Shown here piece after piece: positions 17,134-24,010 of a DNA stretch of 38,338 nt. Position 1 is the stretch's first letter; the number at the start of each line of letters is the position of its first letter. The notes under the pieces are model-generated. The model had not been told where the DNA came from. It saw only the letters and a list, made by a program, of their open reading frames with translations, and did no database searches. The position numbers and the translations under genes were made by a program. Origin of the DNA: Paenibacillus ihuae. Lineage in GTDB: Bacteria > Bacillota > Bacilli > Paenibacillales > Paenibacillaceae. The stretch spans positions 149,216-187,553 of the forward strand of contig NZ_LN831204.1 of assembly GCF_001368795.1 (NCBI RefSeq), read 5' to 3'.

Positions 17134-17615
17134 GCTTTCCTCCCTATTTTTACGTAAAGATGATATCGGTTTACATCAAGGTGGCTAAATCCCACAAGAT
17201 ATAAAATTCCAAAATGTTTATCAATAACGCTAAGTGATTTCGTTTTGAAATGTGCATTAACTATAGGTTCTTCAAGTTCGCTTTCCCATAAAACCTGATA
17301 AACTCCATTCCTTGTTGGCTGCAGACCTGAAATATCGATTTGGATGCTAATGATTTGCGCTCCTGATCCGGGATTAACTTTACTATCTGGCTCCATCTCA
17401 TTCAAAAGAGATAGTACCGTATTATTTATTTTTGACCATTCGCTTAACAATCCTGGCTTATGTTTTTTCATGTGGTCAACGATTGCGAATAGGGGCACAG
17501 TATCTAACATAAAAAGCCAATTGTTATAAAACTTTTCAAGTACACTCGCATTACACGACGGGTGAGTAAGGACGAATTCCAGTTCGTCAATTATGTTTGA
17601 TGGCTCTTTTGCCAT
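17130..17615 (-). CDS. Hypothetical protein, first gene of the S1/TnpB-like operon
   Basis: 161 aa, soluble, no membrane segment. The N-terminal half is helical (IIDELEFVLTHPSCNASVLE) and the C-terminal half beta-rich (AQIISIQIDISGLQPTRNGV). I do not recognise a family. Start ATG 17615 with GAAGGGAGTATGCA. It overlaps the S1-domain gene by four bases and lies directly downstream of the shared AT-rich element, so it is the first gene of that operon. Function unknown. Confidence 0.7.
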   Translation of the reverse strand: MAKEPSNIIDELEFVLTHPSCNASVLEKFYNNWLFMLDTVPLFAIVDHMKKHKPGLLSEWSKINNTVLSLLNEMEPDSKVNPGSGAQIISIQIDISGLQPTRNGVYQVLWESELEEPIVNAHFKTKSLSVIDKHFGILYLVGFSHLDVNRYHLYVKIGRKA

Positions 17616-17650
17616 TGCATACTCCCTTCTTCAATACTTTTACTACGGTA

Positions 17651-17702
17651 TATTGAATAATTATCTAATTAATATATTAGTATATTACTATACGAGTATT
17701 GG
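17651..17702 (-). promoter_or_regulatory. Shared AT-rich element upstream of the S1/Replic_Relax/TnpB-like operon
   Basis: On the minus strand CCAATACTCGTATA (17689-17702) is identical over 14 bp to 30367-30380 before the channel operon. It is followed by CTAATATATTAATTA, which contains the core TATATTAATTA (17666-17676) and is identical over 15 bp to 20014-20028 before the 103-aa regulator gene. No clean promoter could be chosen within it. Confidence 0.65.
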
Positions 17703-17713
17703 AAAGAGAAGAA

Positions 17714-18343
17714 TTATTTTATTCGTGTTAGGTGACTTGGCTTTCTTTTATTAGTCTTTGGCTGATTTTCAAGTGATTCTAGTAATTGAATCTCTACAAT
17801 GTGTTTCCCCATGCGATCACATGTGCCATGAATTCCATAAACATACCCTCTATAGTTCATCACCACTTCATCATCGTACACCATCCCTCCTTTCACTTGC
17901 TCTATGAGATACCTCAAAATCTCTTTGCCGTAATATATATCGCCTGCGATTTCAGCATCTGGATGATCGTACAGTTCCGATAGTCCCTTAGAAATATGTT
18001 TAACCGGTTGACCAGTATCAATATTCAGAATTGTGATAATCCGAGCTGCATCTATTTTTGTATAGACCACATGTACCAGTTCATCATTACCCAATTCTAA
18101 TTTGATCAGTTTTCCGTTATAATTCCATGTGGTATTGACATTAAAATTAAATGTAAGGCTAAAGATTCCATCCAGAATATCGAGAAGCAACTGTTCCTCT
18201 TCTTCTCCCCCATGCTCCGCAATTAAGTCAGGGTAACCATAATAATGCAGACCATGTGTGCGCACGTATAATATGTTCCCGTCCTGATCCGTTGTCGTCA
18301 CGGGCAATAGTGATGGGTCGAAAAAATGGTACAATTGTTTCAA
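17714..18343 (-). CDS. Hypothetical protein (209 aa)
   Basis: Soluble protein starting MKQLYHFFDPSLLPVTTTDQ with ribosome binding site AGAGAGGAGGCTTGAAACA (the start could be TTG 18343). It has a PAS-like or beta-rich appearance (DGNILYVRTHGLHYYGYPDL, then RIITILNIDTGQPVKHI) and a basic C-terminal tail (NQPKTNKRKPSHLTRIK). I do not recognise the family with confidence. It has its own promoter (TTGAGA-16-TATAAT) and ends about 100 bp before the 161-aa gene; the shared AT-rich element lies in that gap, so it belongs to a different transcription unit. Function unknown. Confidence 0.7.
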   Translation of the reverse strand: MKQLYHFFDPSLLPVTTTDQDGNILYVRTHGLHYYGYPDLIAEHGGEEEEQLLLDILDGIFSLTFNFNVNTTWNYNGKLIKLELGNDELVHVVYTKIDAARIITILNIDTGQPVKHISKGLSELYDHPDAEIAGDIYYGKEILRYLIEQVKGGMVYDDEVVMNYRGYVYGIHGTCDRMGKHIVEIQLLESLENQPKTNKRKPSHLTRIK

Positions 18344-18367
18344 GCCTCCTCTCTGTAACCTACTTTG

Positions 18368-18395
18368 ATTATATGCTTATTTACGATTTTCTCAA
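18368..18395 (-). promoter_or_regulatory. Sigma-A-type promoter for the 209-aa gene
   Basis: Minus strand TTGAGA (18390-18395), a 16-bp spacer and TATAAT (18368-18373), about 25 bp before the coding start. A close match to the vegetative consensus. Confidence 0.65.
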
Positions 18396-18456
18396 AATTT
18401 TTTATTGATTCTATTGTTTAATTAAATCGTGATTTCACTCAATACCGAATATGTAC

Positions 18457-18490
18457 AAAAAAAGGAGAAGGTTATTTGCTATCCTTCTCC
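18457..18490 (-). terminator. Rho-independent terminator after the HicB-like gene
   Basis: On the minus strand a perfect 8-bp stem GGAGAAGG/CCTTCTCC (18483-18490 with 18464-18471), an 11-nt loop and a run of seven T (18457-18463). It ends transcription of the hicB-like gene just upstream of the promoter for the 209-aa gene. Confidence 0.85.
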
Positions 18491-18508
18491 CTGTTATATT
18501 TTGGACAT

Positions 18509-18736
18509 TTATATCAACAACTCTAATTTTTCGATGACTGGCGCATTTTCCTTTGTCGTTTTAAGTAGGCGGTGTTTCTCTACCATTGCAAGGTCAATAA
18601 CATTTTCTCTAGCTTCTTCTTTCGTGTGGCCCATTGCTCCCAGTCGAAGTTCTGGAATATATGCGGAGAAGTTTCTATCTCCCTGGTTTCCTTCGATCAA
18701 AATAGTAACTTCTACCTTTGTTAATTGTATTTCCAT
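18509..18736 (-). CDS. Orphan HicB-like antitoxin-fold protein
   Basis: 75 aa from ATG 18736, which has GGAAGGGAAG upstream; an in-frame start 13 codons earlier is possible but lacks such a site. The stretch FSAYIPELRLGAMGHTKEEA followed by RENVIDLAMVEKHRLL matches the HicB partial RNase H fold (pattern YSAYVPDLPG-hTxEEAxxN). No HicA-type dsRNA-binding toxin gene is seen on either side, and there is no DNA-binding C-terminal domain. It could be an orphan antitoxin or an unrelated protein using the same fold. It is monocistronic, ending at a terminator. Confidence 0.65.
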   Translation of the reverse strand: MEIQLTKVEVTILIEGNQGDRNFSAYIPELRLGAMGHTKEEARENVIDLAMVEKHRLLKTTKENAPVIEKLELLI

Positions 18737-19167
18737 AATAAATCTTCCCTTCCTTGGGTCACTGGTTCTTAACACTTAATTTTACTAATTGGTATAATAA
18801 AATTCAGACTATGAAAACAAGTTGCCATTACTTATGTACTATTTTTAGTACAGTCGAATTGTACTATACACCCTAATATTTGGTCAATAATTTTTTTCCA
18901 GAAATAACCCATGGTGTCAACAATCGACAATTAATACTTATAATCGACATAATTCGACGTGTCATTTATTGTATTTATTTTCTGTAAACTAACTTAATTT
19001 TTGCTTAAAATCTTAATTAAAGGATTTTTTTCCCATAAACGATTAATCATGATATATTTACAGAAGTTCTATACACAACAATGAAAATGCAGGACTCCTA
19101 ACCCCCTAAAGTTTAGGCTATCTGGCCTATACTCTCCTATACCATTTTGCAGAAGGGAATTATTCAG
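18737..19167. promoter_or_regulatory. Divergent intergenic region between hicB-like and XRE-LytTR genes
   Basis: No gene is visible. It holds an inverted repeat TGTACT-N6-AGTACA (18835-18852), three phased copies of (A/T)TCGAC at 18923, 18943 and 18953 (20 and 10 bp apart, about one or two helical turns) and a smaller dyad TAGGC-N6-GCCTA (19114-19129) close to the regulator start. These are plausible operator sites for the adjacent regulator; which protein binds them is not shown by the sequence. Confidence 0.4.
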
Positions 19168-19824
19168 ATGAATGATCAAATAGGTTCATATCTCAATGCA
19201 TTGCGCTTATCTTGCAATTATAGTTTACGAGAAGCAGCAAGACGAAGCGGGTTATCCCATGGCTACATTCGTGATGTTGAACTCGGCGTCAATCGTAAAT
19301 CAGGAGCTCAAATTATTCCTATGCCCCAAACCCTACGTAAGTTTGCAGATGCCTATCAAGCTGACTATAACCAATTAATGATAATTTGTGGTCATTTTGA
19401 TTTACCGGAAACCAACGATAGTCCTTTCGAACTAATCGAAATTGATCTAAATAGTGTTTTATTTATTCAGGTAGACGGAGATAACTGTGTAAGATATCAT
19501 TCAGCAGACAACGTATTCTCAGAAGTGAAGACTTTGCACGATTACATGATCCTTGAAGAGAAGTTGGAGAGAAAAAAATTCTTCCGTGTTAAAAGTGGTA
19601 TATATGCTAACCTTAACCAAATTAAAGCTTATGACGAACATAAGGGACAAATCCATTTTGACCAGGGAATGAAGGGTAAATTTATAGACATTTCTTTTAT
19701 TAACTCCTATAAATACCGCAATGTTTTTAAACGTGCAGTAGCAAAGAATACCAACACAAGCATGGAAATCGAAATGAAAACCTCGTGCGATCTCTACTTG
19801 GTAATTCGTAACATACTGCATTGA
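19168..19824 (+). CDS. Transcription regulator: XRE-type HTH fused to a LytTR-like domain
   Basis: 218 aa from ATG 19168, with AGAAGGGA upstream; a TTG seven codons earlier is a weaker alternative. The N-terminal ~70 residues are an XRE-like helix-turn-helix (SYLNALRLSCNYSLREAARR, then SGLSHGYIRDVELG). The C-terminal ~100 residues follow the LytTR pattern: IEIDLNSVLFIQVDGDNCVR, then KKFFRVKSGIYANLNQIKAY, corresponding to the F-RVHRSYLVN motif. Both domains are DNA-binding in known families, so a fusion of the two is unusual. It is probably a regulator of the element. It lies alone between the hicB-like gene and the 103-aa gene. Confidence in the LytTR part is moderate because key residues diverge. 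Confidence 0.75.
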   Translation: MNDQIGSYLNALRLSCNYSLREAARRSGLSHGYIRDVELGVNRKSGAQIIPMPQTLRKFADAYQADYNQLMIICGHFDLPETNDSPFELIEIDLNSVLFIQVDGDNCVRYHSADNVFSEVKTLHDYMILEEKLERKKFFRVKSGIYANLNQIKAYDEHKGQIHFDQGMKGKFIDISFINSYKYRNVFKRAVAKNTNTSMEIEMKTSCDLYLVIRNILH

Positions 19825-19939
19825 TACATTAAAACTTTCAACCTTTATTTATGCAGAGTGTGTTTCAATATATAGACAAGAGGGTAACTTTAACTTGGTT
19901 ATTGTAGTAAATTTTAGGTTATACTTATTGTATACATAT

Positions 19940-19969
19940 TTGCATTCATATCACCATTTGTTGTATAAT
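19940..19969 (+). promoter_or_regulatory. Promoter of the 103-aa regulator gene
   Basis: TTGCAT (19940-19945), an 18-bp spacer and a perfect TATAAT (19964-19969). It leaves a leader of about 85 nt that contains the shared AT-rich element. Confidence 0.6.
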
Positions 19970-20013
19970 CTGCTGTTAAATATTGCTTGTATGTTATTAA
20001 ACTATCATATGTG

Positions 20014-20028
20014 CTAATATATTAATTA
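20014..20028 (+). promoter_or_regulatory. Shared AT-rich element in the leader of the 103-aa regulator gene
   Basis: CTAATATATTAATTA, identical over 15 bp to the element before the S1/TnpB-like operon (minus strand). It lies downstream of the predicted -10 and upstream of the ribosome binding site, where a bound protein would block transcription. This suggests autoregulation. Confidence 0.55.
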
Positions 20029-20061
20029 ATTGAATAGTTAACGATAAGGAGCGTATTAGCA

Positions 20062-20373
20062 ATGACAAATGATTTTGAAATTGAAGGAACTCTAAAAGAT
20101 TATCTAGAACAAATGATCAAAAACCTACCTAACGGTCCAAAGCTAATTATGCTGGCACTTTCAAAAAAAGATTGGAACAAAGAAGATTTATCTCTTAAAA
20201 GCGGTGTCCGACGCGGCGAACTCAATTTTGCAGTTTGCTGGATAGAAGCTTTGGGATTCGCTCAGTTTAATAGCTCTGGAAGACAAAAGTTGTACCGACT
20301 TACTCCTCTTGGACAAAAGGCGTTTGAGATGTTTAATCCTTTGTTTCTTGATGTTACTGAAGAAGAAGAATAA
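20062..20373 (+). CDS. Small winged-helix-like protein, candidate regulator
   Basis: 103 aa, ribosome binding site AAGGAG (from 20046), ATG 20062. The sequence MTNDFEIEGTLKDYLEQMIK, then LSLKSGVRRGELNFAVCWIE and RQKLYRLTPLGQKAFEMF, reads as a helical domain with a wing (ALGFAQFNSSGRQKLYRLTP) as in small winged-helix DNA-binding proteins. It has an acidic C-terminal tail (DVTEEEE). It is monocistronic and ends in a bidirectional terminator shared with the convergent coupling-protein operon. Its leader carries the same element as the pilus and conjugation operons, making it my first candidate for the protein that binds that element. The fold is inferred from pattern only. Confidence 0.65.
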   Translation: MTNDFEIEGTLKDYLEQMIKNLPNGPKLIMLALSKKDWNKEDLSLKSGVRRGELNFAVCWIEALGFAQFNSSGRQKLYRLTPLGQKAFEMFNPLFLDVTEEEE

Positions 20374-20385
20374 TGATCTCTATAT

Positions 20386-20420
20386 AAAAAAGGCAAACGA
20401 GAAAATCGCTTGCCTTTTTT
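20386..20420. terminator. Bidirectional terminator
   Basis: A6 - GGCAAACGA - GAAAA - TCGCTTGCC - T6: a 9-bp stem with one mismatch, flanked by A and T runs, so it works in both directions between the converging 103-aa gene and the coupling-protein gene. Confidence 0.88.
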
Positions 20421-20429
20421 GCTCTATAT

Positions 20430-22223
20430 TTAACCTCCTTCAGAATCACTGTTGATCCTTCCAGCTCGTCCAATAAGAGTTAGCTTCTTCTCTAATTCAT
20501 TTAGTTTCGTATTGATCGATGCTTGTTGTGGCTCTTGTTTTTCTTGCACTGGTATAATCTCTGACTCAACTGTTTTACTATTTATAGTCTCAACTTTCTC
20601 TCCTTCCTCTCCCCCGGTATCCCATACGGAATTGCGAATAACGTTATCTATACTTCCATCTTCCTTTTCTGCAGCTGTATTCTTTTGCTTTTTTGCTTCC
20701 ATGGCTTTCTGTTTTATTTTTTCTAACTTCTTCACTTGTTCCTGTCCTACTCCATCTACACTCGATTGCAATGGAGTATCCATCGAATTCTCTTTAACAA
20801 TAGACACAGGACATTCTTCCTGCCCTACTTCATCTTTGTTGTCCTGGAGGGTATCATTCTCAATTATTACTTCAATAGGCGCAAATAGCTTACGTGGCAA
20901 GGGATAGACGAGTCCGATTACAGGATCCATCCTTACATTGTTCTGAACCCCTCTAAACAGACATTCTCCAGGTTCACCGGTTTCAGGGTTATACCCCTTC
21001 AGTCGAGTTATTTGGCTGGGTAAGATTCGATATCGTTTTTCTTCTTTCAACTGCGTCTTAAACCCAGTGGTTGACATCTCATCCGTTCCACTACTTTGGC
21101 CAATTTGATATTCTTCACCAATCATGTCCGCATAATATTCGGCATCGTCGTTATCTAGGCCGGCCAGAATAAATTTTTGTACAGCATTCTGTTTTACCAT
21201 GCCTGCAAGACGTTCGCTCACGTCCTCCATTTGAACATTTCCCTGATGTATTACATTAACATATACTTCAAATTCGCGTGCCATTTCCAGAAATGTTGAA
21301 AATTCTTCATCCGCAAACATCTCTACTTCATCGACGGTTAATTGATGAGGGCGTACCTTCTCTTTCAGATTCCGTCGAAATGTACTGGCTCGTAAGAGAT
21401 TTAAATATAGGCGGCCAACTGTGTAGGTTAAAGTCTGGAGTGTACCATATGCCCCGTTAACGAGGACCACTTCACCGTTGCTAAGTGAATCGTCAATGTT
21501 AAATGTTGATGGACCACAAAAAATACGTTGAATGTATTTATTTGATGTCAACTCACTTAAATAGTCATAGAGGTTCGAATAAGTCTGCATTGCGTGCTCT
21601 TGTAATTTCCCCCCACTTGCCATGTTGCGCGTATATTCAAGGAGAAGCGGAACCTCCGATTCCCTTCCAATCAATTCTGACATTATTTCTGCTCGGAAAT
21701 CATCATTAATTGGTTGAATTAATCGGTTTAAATCATTGTAAGTACAATCGTTACCCATGACCATTTTAAGCGCTTTAATGCCAACCCGTAATAGCTGTGT
21801 AGATCGACTTTTAAAATATTGCTCTGAATCTGGCCCAAGATAACCATGAAAAGCTGAAACGTTCGCTTCAGTCATTGGCTCGATATCTTTTCCTTCAGGA
21901 ACAAAAAATGGATTGAGGCAGTCAGTAAATTCGTATTCAGGATCTAACCGGCGATAAGTTCTTCCTGTCCGGTCCATAAAATTAGACAACCTGTTTATCA
22001 GGGAACCTTTCGGTTCTATGATGGTTGAGCCAATAAAATCATTGAGCAAATCCTGAGTGATTAGATTAGTAGCCAACAGAGTTTTACCAGCTCCCGTACC
22101 ACCAATAATTTGACCATGCTGCGCACGATCACCTCTTTTTAATACTTTCAGTTCACTTTGACGATCCTTTGTAGGAACTGTAGTAAAAAGCTCAAGTTTA
22201 CAATCCTCTGAGTAATATCGCAA
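20430..22223 (-). CDS. VirD4/TraG-like type IV coupling ATPase without membrane segment
   Basis: 597 aa. Walker A GGTGAGKT (41-48) is followed by IIEPKGSLINRLS, and Walker B QLTVDEVEMFADEEF lies at ~294-308, typical of the VirD4/TraG/TraD coupling family. Later motifs include VHQGNVQMEDVSERLAGMVK and MSTTGFKTQLKEEKRYRILP. The usual N-terminal transmembrane helices are missing: only 40 soluble residues precede Walker A. The C-terminal ~170 residues are charged and partly coiled-coil (EQVKKLEKIKQKAMEAKKQK), probably a substrate or relaxosome docking tail. It is 4 bp downstream of a five-pass membrane protein that may supply the anchor. Role: hexameric pump that brings the DNA-relaxase complex to the secretion channel. 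Confidence 0.85.
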   Translation of the reverse strand: MRYYSEDCKLELFTTVPTKDRQSELKVLKRGDRAQHGQIIGGTGAGKTLLATNLITQDLLNDFIGSTIIEPKGSLINRLSNFMDRTGRTYRRLDPEYEFTDCLNPFFVPEGKDIEPMTEANVSAFHGYLGPDSEQYFKSRSTQLLRVGIKALKMVMGNDCTYNDLNRLIQPINDDFRAEIMSELIGRESEVPLLLEYTRNMASGGKLQEHAMQTYSNLYDYLSELTSNKYIQRIFCGPSTFNIDDSLSNGEVVLVNGAYGTLQTLTYTVGRLYLNLLRASTFRRNLKEKVRPHQLTVDEVEMFADEEFSTFLEMAREFEVYVNVIHQGNVQMEDVSERLAGMVKQNAVQKFILAGLDNDDAEYYADMIGEEYQIGQSSGTDEMSTTGFKTQLKEEKRYRILPSQITRLKGYNPETGEPGECLFRGVQNNVRMDPVIGLVYPLPRKLFAPIEVIIENDTLQDNKDEVGQEECPVSIVKENSMDTPLQSSVDGVGQEQVKKLEKIKQKAMEAKKQKNTAAEKEDGSIDNVIRNSVWDTGGEEGEKVETINSKTVESEIIPVQEKQEPQQASINTKLNELEKKLTLIGRAGRINSDSEGG

Positions 22224-22227
22224 ATGT

Positions 22228-22884
22228 TCAAGGCAGTCCTTTTTTATTCAGATCTATTTGATTCAGATCTAATCTATCCATTTCCATCAGATCCATATTT
22301 GAAATGCCTTTTTTATTTGAGTCCCCCTTCTTCTCTCCCGGTTTCCCTTTTGAAGCCATCTCCGACACTTCAACGATAGTGGAGAGTTTATTGAATATAG
22401 TCGATCGTATATTCAGGTGGAGTGTGTAATAAAGTGTTAGGGCAATGCCCCCGATAAACATGACACCTGAAATCAGTAGTCCTAGCATATCTGGTACAAA
22501 CCTCATGATAATTTGGCCGACGGCCATAATACTTACTACATTAAGAAAGGTTTGGATGATGGGCTTTGCATAAACACTTTTGAATAACAATGGACATGAG
22601 TATATCAAATGCCCTAACAAACAAGATAGTAAAAGTGGGATCGCTCGGTAAAACACCGGCTCCCCAACACCGTACACAATGTCTTGGAATTTCCCTACTA
22701 ACCATAAGAAGCATAGTATTAACATTGTAAGGATCGATAAAGCTTGAATATTCCAGATAGAGTTTTTGTTTGCGGGATCCATAGTAAATCTTCGGACAGC
22801 AATGAATGCAGTTTTGATTATAAACGCCATTGTGTGTCCAATGGCTGCAAATATCCCGCCTATAACCATGCCAAGGAACTTCAA
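22228..22884 (-). CDS. Five-pass membrane protein, likely anchor of the coupling ATPase
   Basis: 218 aa, TTG start 22884 with AAAAGGAGTG upstream. Hydrophobic segments lie near residues 3-30, 49-66, 77-98, 108-128 and 132-155, followed by a ~60-residue cytoplasmic tail with basic and repetitive acidic stretches (EKKGDSNKKGISNMD, then DLMEMDRLDLNQIDLNKKGL). The tail reaches to within 4 bp of the coupling ATPase gene. Because that ATPase lacks its own membrane domain, I infer that this protein provides it in trans. No family was recognised. Confidence 0.7.
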   Translation of the reverse strand: MKFLGMVIGGIFAAIGHTMAFIIKTAFIAVRRFTMDPANKNSIWNIQALSILTMLILCFLWLVGKFQDIVYGVGEPVFYRAIPLLLSCLLGHLIYSCPLLFKSVYAKPIIQTFLNVVSIMAVGQIIMRFVPDMLGLLISGVMFIGGIALTLYYTLHLNIRSTIFNKLSTIVEVSEMASKGKPGEKKGDSNKKGISNMDLMEMDRLDLNQIDLNKKGLP

Positions 22885-22908
22885 ATTATTTTCACTCCTT
22901 TTAAATAG

Positions 22909-22944
22909 TATGTTAATTAATATATTATCTAATATACTATTATA
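22909..22944 (-). promoter_or_regulatory. Shared AT-rich element and -10 before the coupling-protein operon
   Basis: TATGTTAATTA on the plus strand (22909-22919) overlaps TATATTAATTA on the minus strand (22914-22924). Just upstream for the gene is a perfect TATAAT on the minus strand (22939-22944), with a weak -35 TTCGGA (22962-22967). The element lies between the -10 and the TTG start, a position expected for a repressor. Confidence 0.6.
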
Positions 22945-23321
22945 ATTTCTTCATTTAGTCATCCGAATTTGTATACGGGTAACTCTTTGTCATCTGTATT
23001 ATAGTACAATTCATCACTAGTGATGAATTGTATGTGGCATATGATTCACATGTTAATCAGACCATTAACGCACTATTCTCTTATGAATCATATATGGGTC
23101 ACCGCATGTTCATCACTTATTCATTTGTGATTATCTATAAGTGATCTACATATCATATGTGATTCATTGATTTTGAGGTTTTTTTTAATACAAAAACACA
23201 TTTTTACTAGTCAATCATACATATAAGACGACTTATTATGAAGTATTTATGATAGAATAATATAACAGCAACACTTGTGATCTACATATCACTTATGCAT
23301 CACAGATGAAGGAGGTATGAT
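22945..23321. repeat. Palindrome and GTGAT repeat cluster (operator, centromere or origin candidate)
   Basis: Gene-free region. It contains a perfect 28-bp palindrome at 23005-23032 (each half TACAATTCATCACT and its complement). The 15-mer GTGATCTACATATCA occurs twice (23141-23155, 23277-23291), and there are several ATGATTCACAT / ATGTGATTCAT / TATGAATCATA variants, that is, inverted GTGAT and ATCAC half-sites. The second 15-mer copy lies just before the ribosome binding site of the MerR-like gene. This looks like a multi-site target of that protein. An iteron-type origin or a partition site is also possible. Confidence 0.65.
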
Positions 23322-23984
23322 ATGGAATTAGAGAAGGCTTGGAAGATTACTGAGTTTTCAAAATTAATAGACAAACACTATAACACTGTAGACCAGTGGT
23401 TCAAGGCGTTAGAAAACAAAAATATTCATTATGTCAACCGAATCATGGGTGAAAAAGTATATAATGAATTCGACTTGGAGATCGGAAAGTATATTAAAGA
23501 GTGCAGAGATAAGGAATTCAGTCTTCGAATAATCTTTGAACAGTTGCCTAGTATCTATGAATTGCGACCGTTCCCTCCAGATTGGTCTACAGGCGATACC
23601 CTTATAGATATTGAATCGATCAAACGAATGATGGAGTCTAAATTCGAGGATAATTTTCAAATTGCAAAATCTGAAATTATGGAAGAGGTTAAACGAGTTA
23701 CCAAAGAACTGTTTGAGGAACAACGCCAGTTGCAACCACCTCAAAAATCTCCTGAAGAACAAAAAACAGAGCGTATAAATGAAATGTTGGGCCGCATGCG
23801 AGTCGAACGAAAACTCGAAGACCAGGCTATCCAGGCGTGGGCTGAATTGCCTGATTCAGAGCGAGTAAGGAAAGTAGGATTATTCCGGAAAGATGAGGAC
23901 TGGGGTAAAAGAGATGCGTTTATTAGAAGGTATGTTCAAGAACATATCGAGAGGGCCTTAAAAGAAGAATATGGAATACAATAG
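23322..23984 (+). CDS. MerR-like HTH protein with coiled coil
   Basis: 220 aa, ribosome binding site GAAGGAGGTATGAT. Residues ~8-75 resemble a MerR-type winged helix (WKITEFSKLIDKHYNTVDQW, then GEKVYNEFDLEIGKYI). A Pro-rich hinge (YELRPFPPDWS) follows, then a predicted coiled coil (~105-150, SKFEDNFQIAKSEIMEEVKR) and a conserved-looking charged C-terminal domain (VRKVGLFRKDEDWGKRDAFI). The architecture is like RacA or TubY-type proteins of Bacillus chromosomes and plasmids, which bind DNA for segregation or regulate partition genes. It is monocistronic, preceded by a dense repeat cluster and followed immediately by a terminator. I infer autoregulation or a centromere-binding role. Confidence 0.75.
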   Translation: MELEKAWKITEFSKLIDKHYNTVDQWFKALENKNIHYVNRIMGEKVYNEFDLEIGKYIKECRDKEFSLRIIFEQLPSIYELRPFPPDWSTGDTLIDIESIKRMMESKFEDNFQIAKSEIMEEVKRVTKELFEEQRQLQPPQKSPEEQKTERINEMLGRMRVERKLEDQAIQAWAELPDSERVRKVGLFRKDEDWGKRDAFIRRYVQEHIERALKEEYGIQ

Positions 23985-24010
23985 GACGCCTTTTGGCGTC
24001 CATTATTTTT
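23984..24010 (+). terminator. Terminator of the MerR-like gene
   Basis: GGACGCC-TTTT-GGCGTCC (23984-24001), overlapping the last base of the TAG stop, followed by ATTATTTTT. Confidence 0.85.

Noticed and set aside
20452..20907. 151-aa open frame antisense to the coupling-protein tail
   Set aside because: Rich in Ser, Phe and Cys as expected for the complement of a Lys/Glu/Gln-rich coding tail; the coupling-protein frame is clearly the real one.
14761..22944. The AT-rich elements as simple chance AT runs
   Set aside because: Not accepted as the explanation because 12-15-bp exact matches and a 27/34 match recur only at operon starts, though a shuffled control is still needed.
22945..23321. 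CRISPR array in the repeat-rich intergenic region
   Set aside because: Repeats are short, inverted and irregularly spaced, without unique spacers of constant length.
23409..23762. 117-aa open frame antisense to the MerR-like gene
   Set aside because: Shadow of the MerR-like coding frame, Phe-rich, no start signals.
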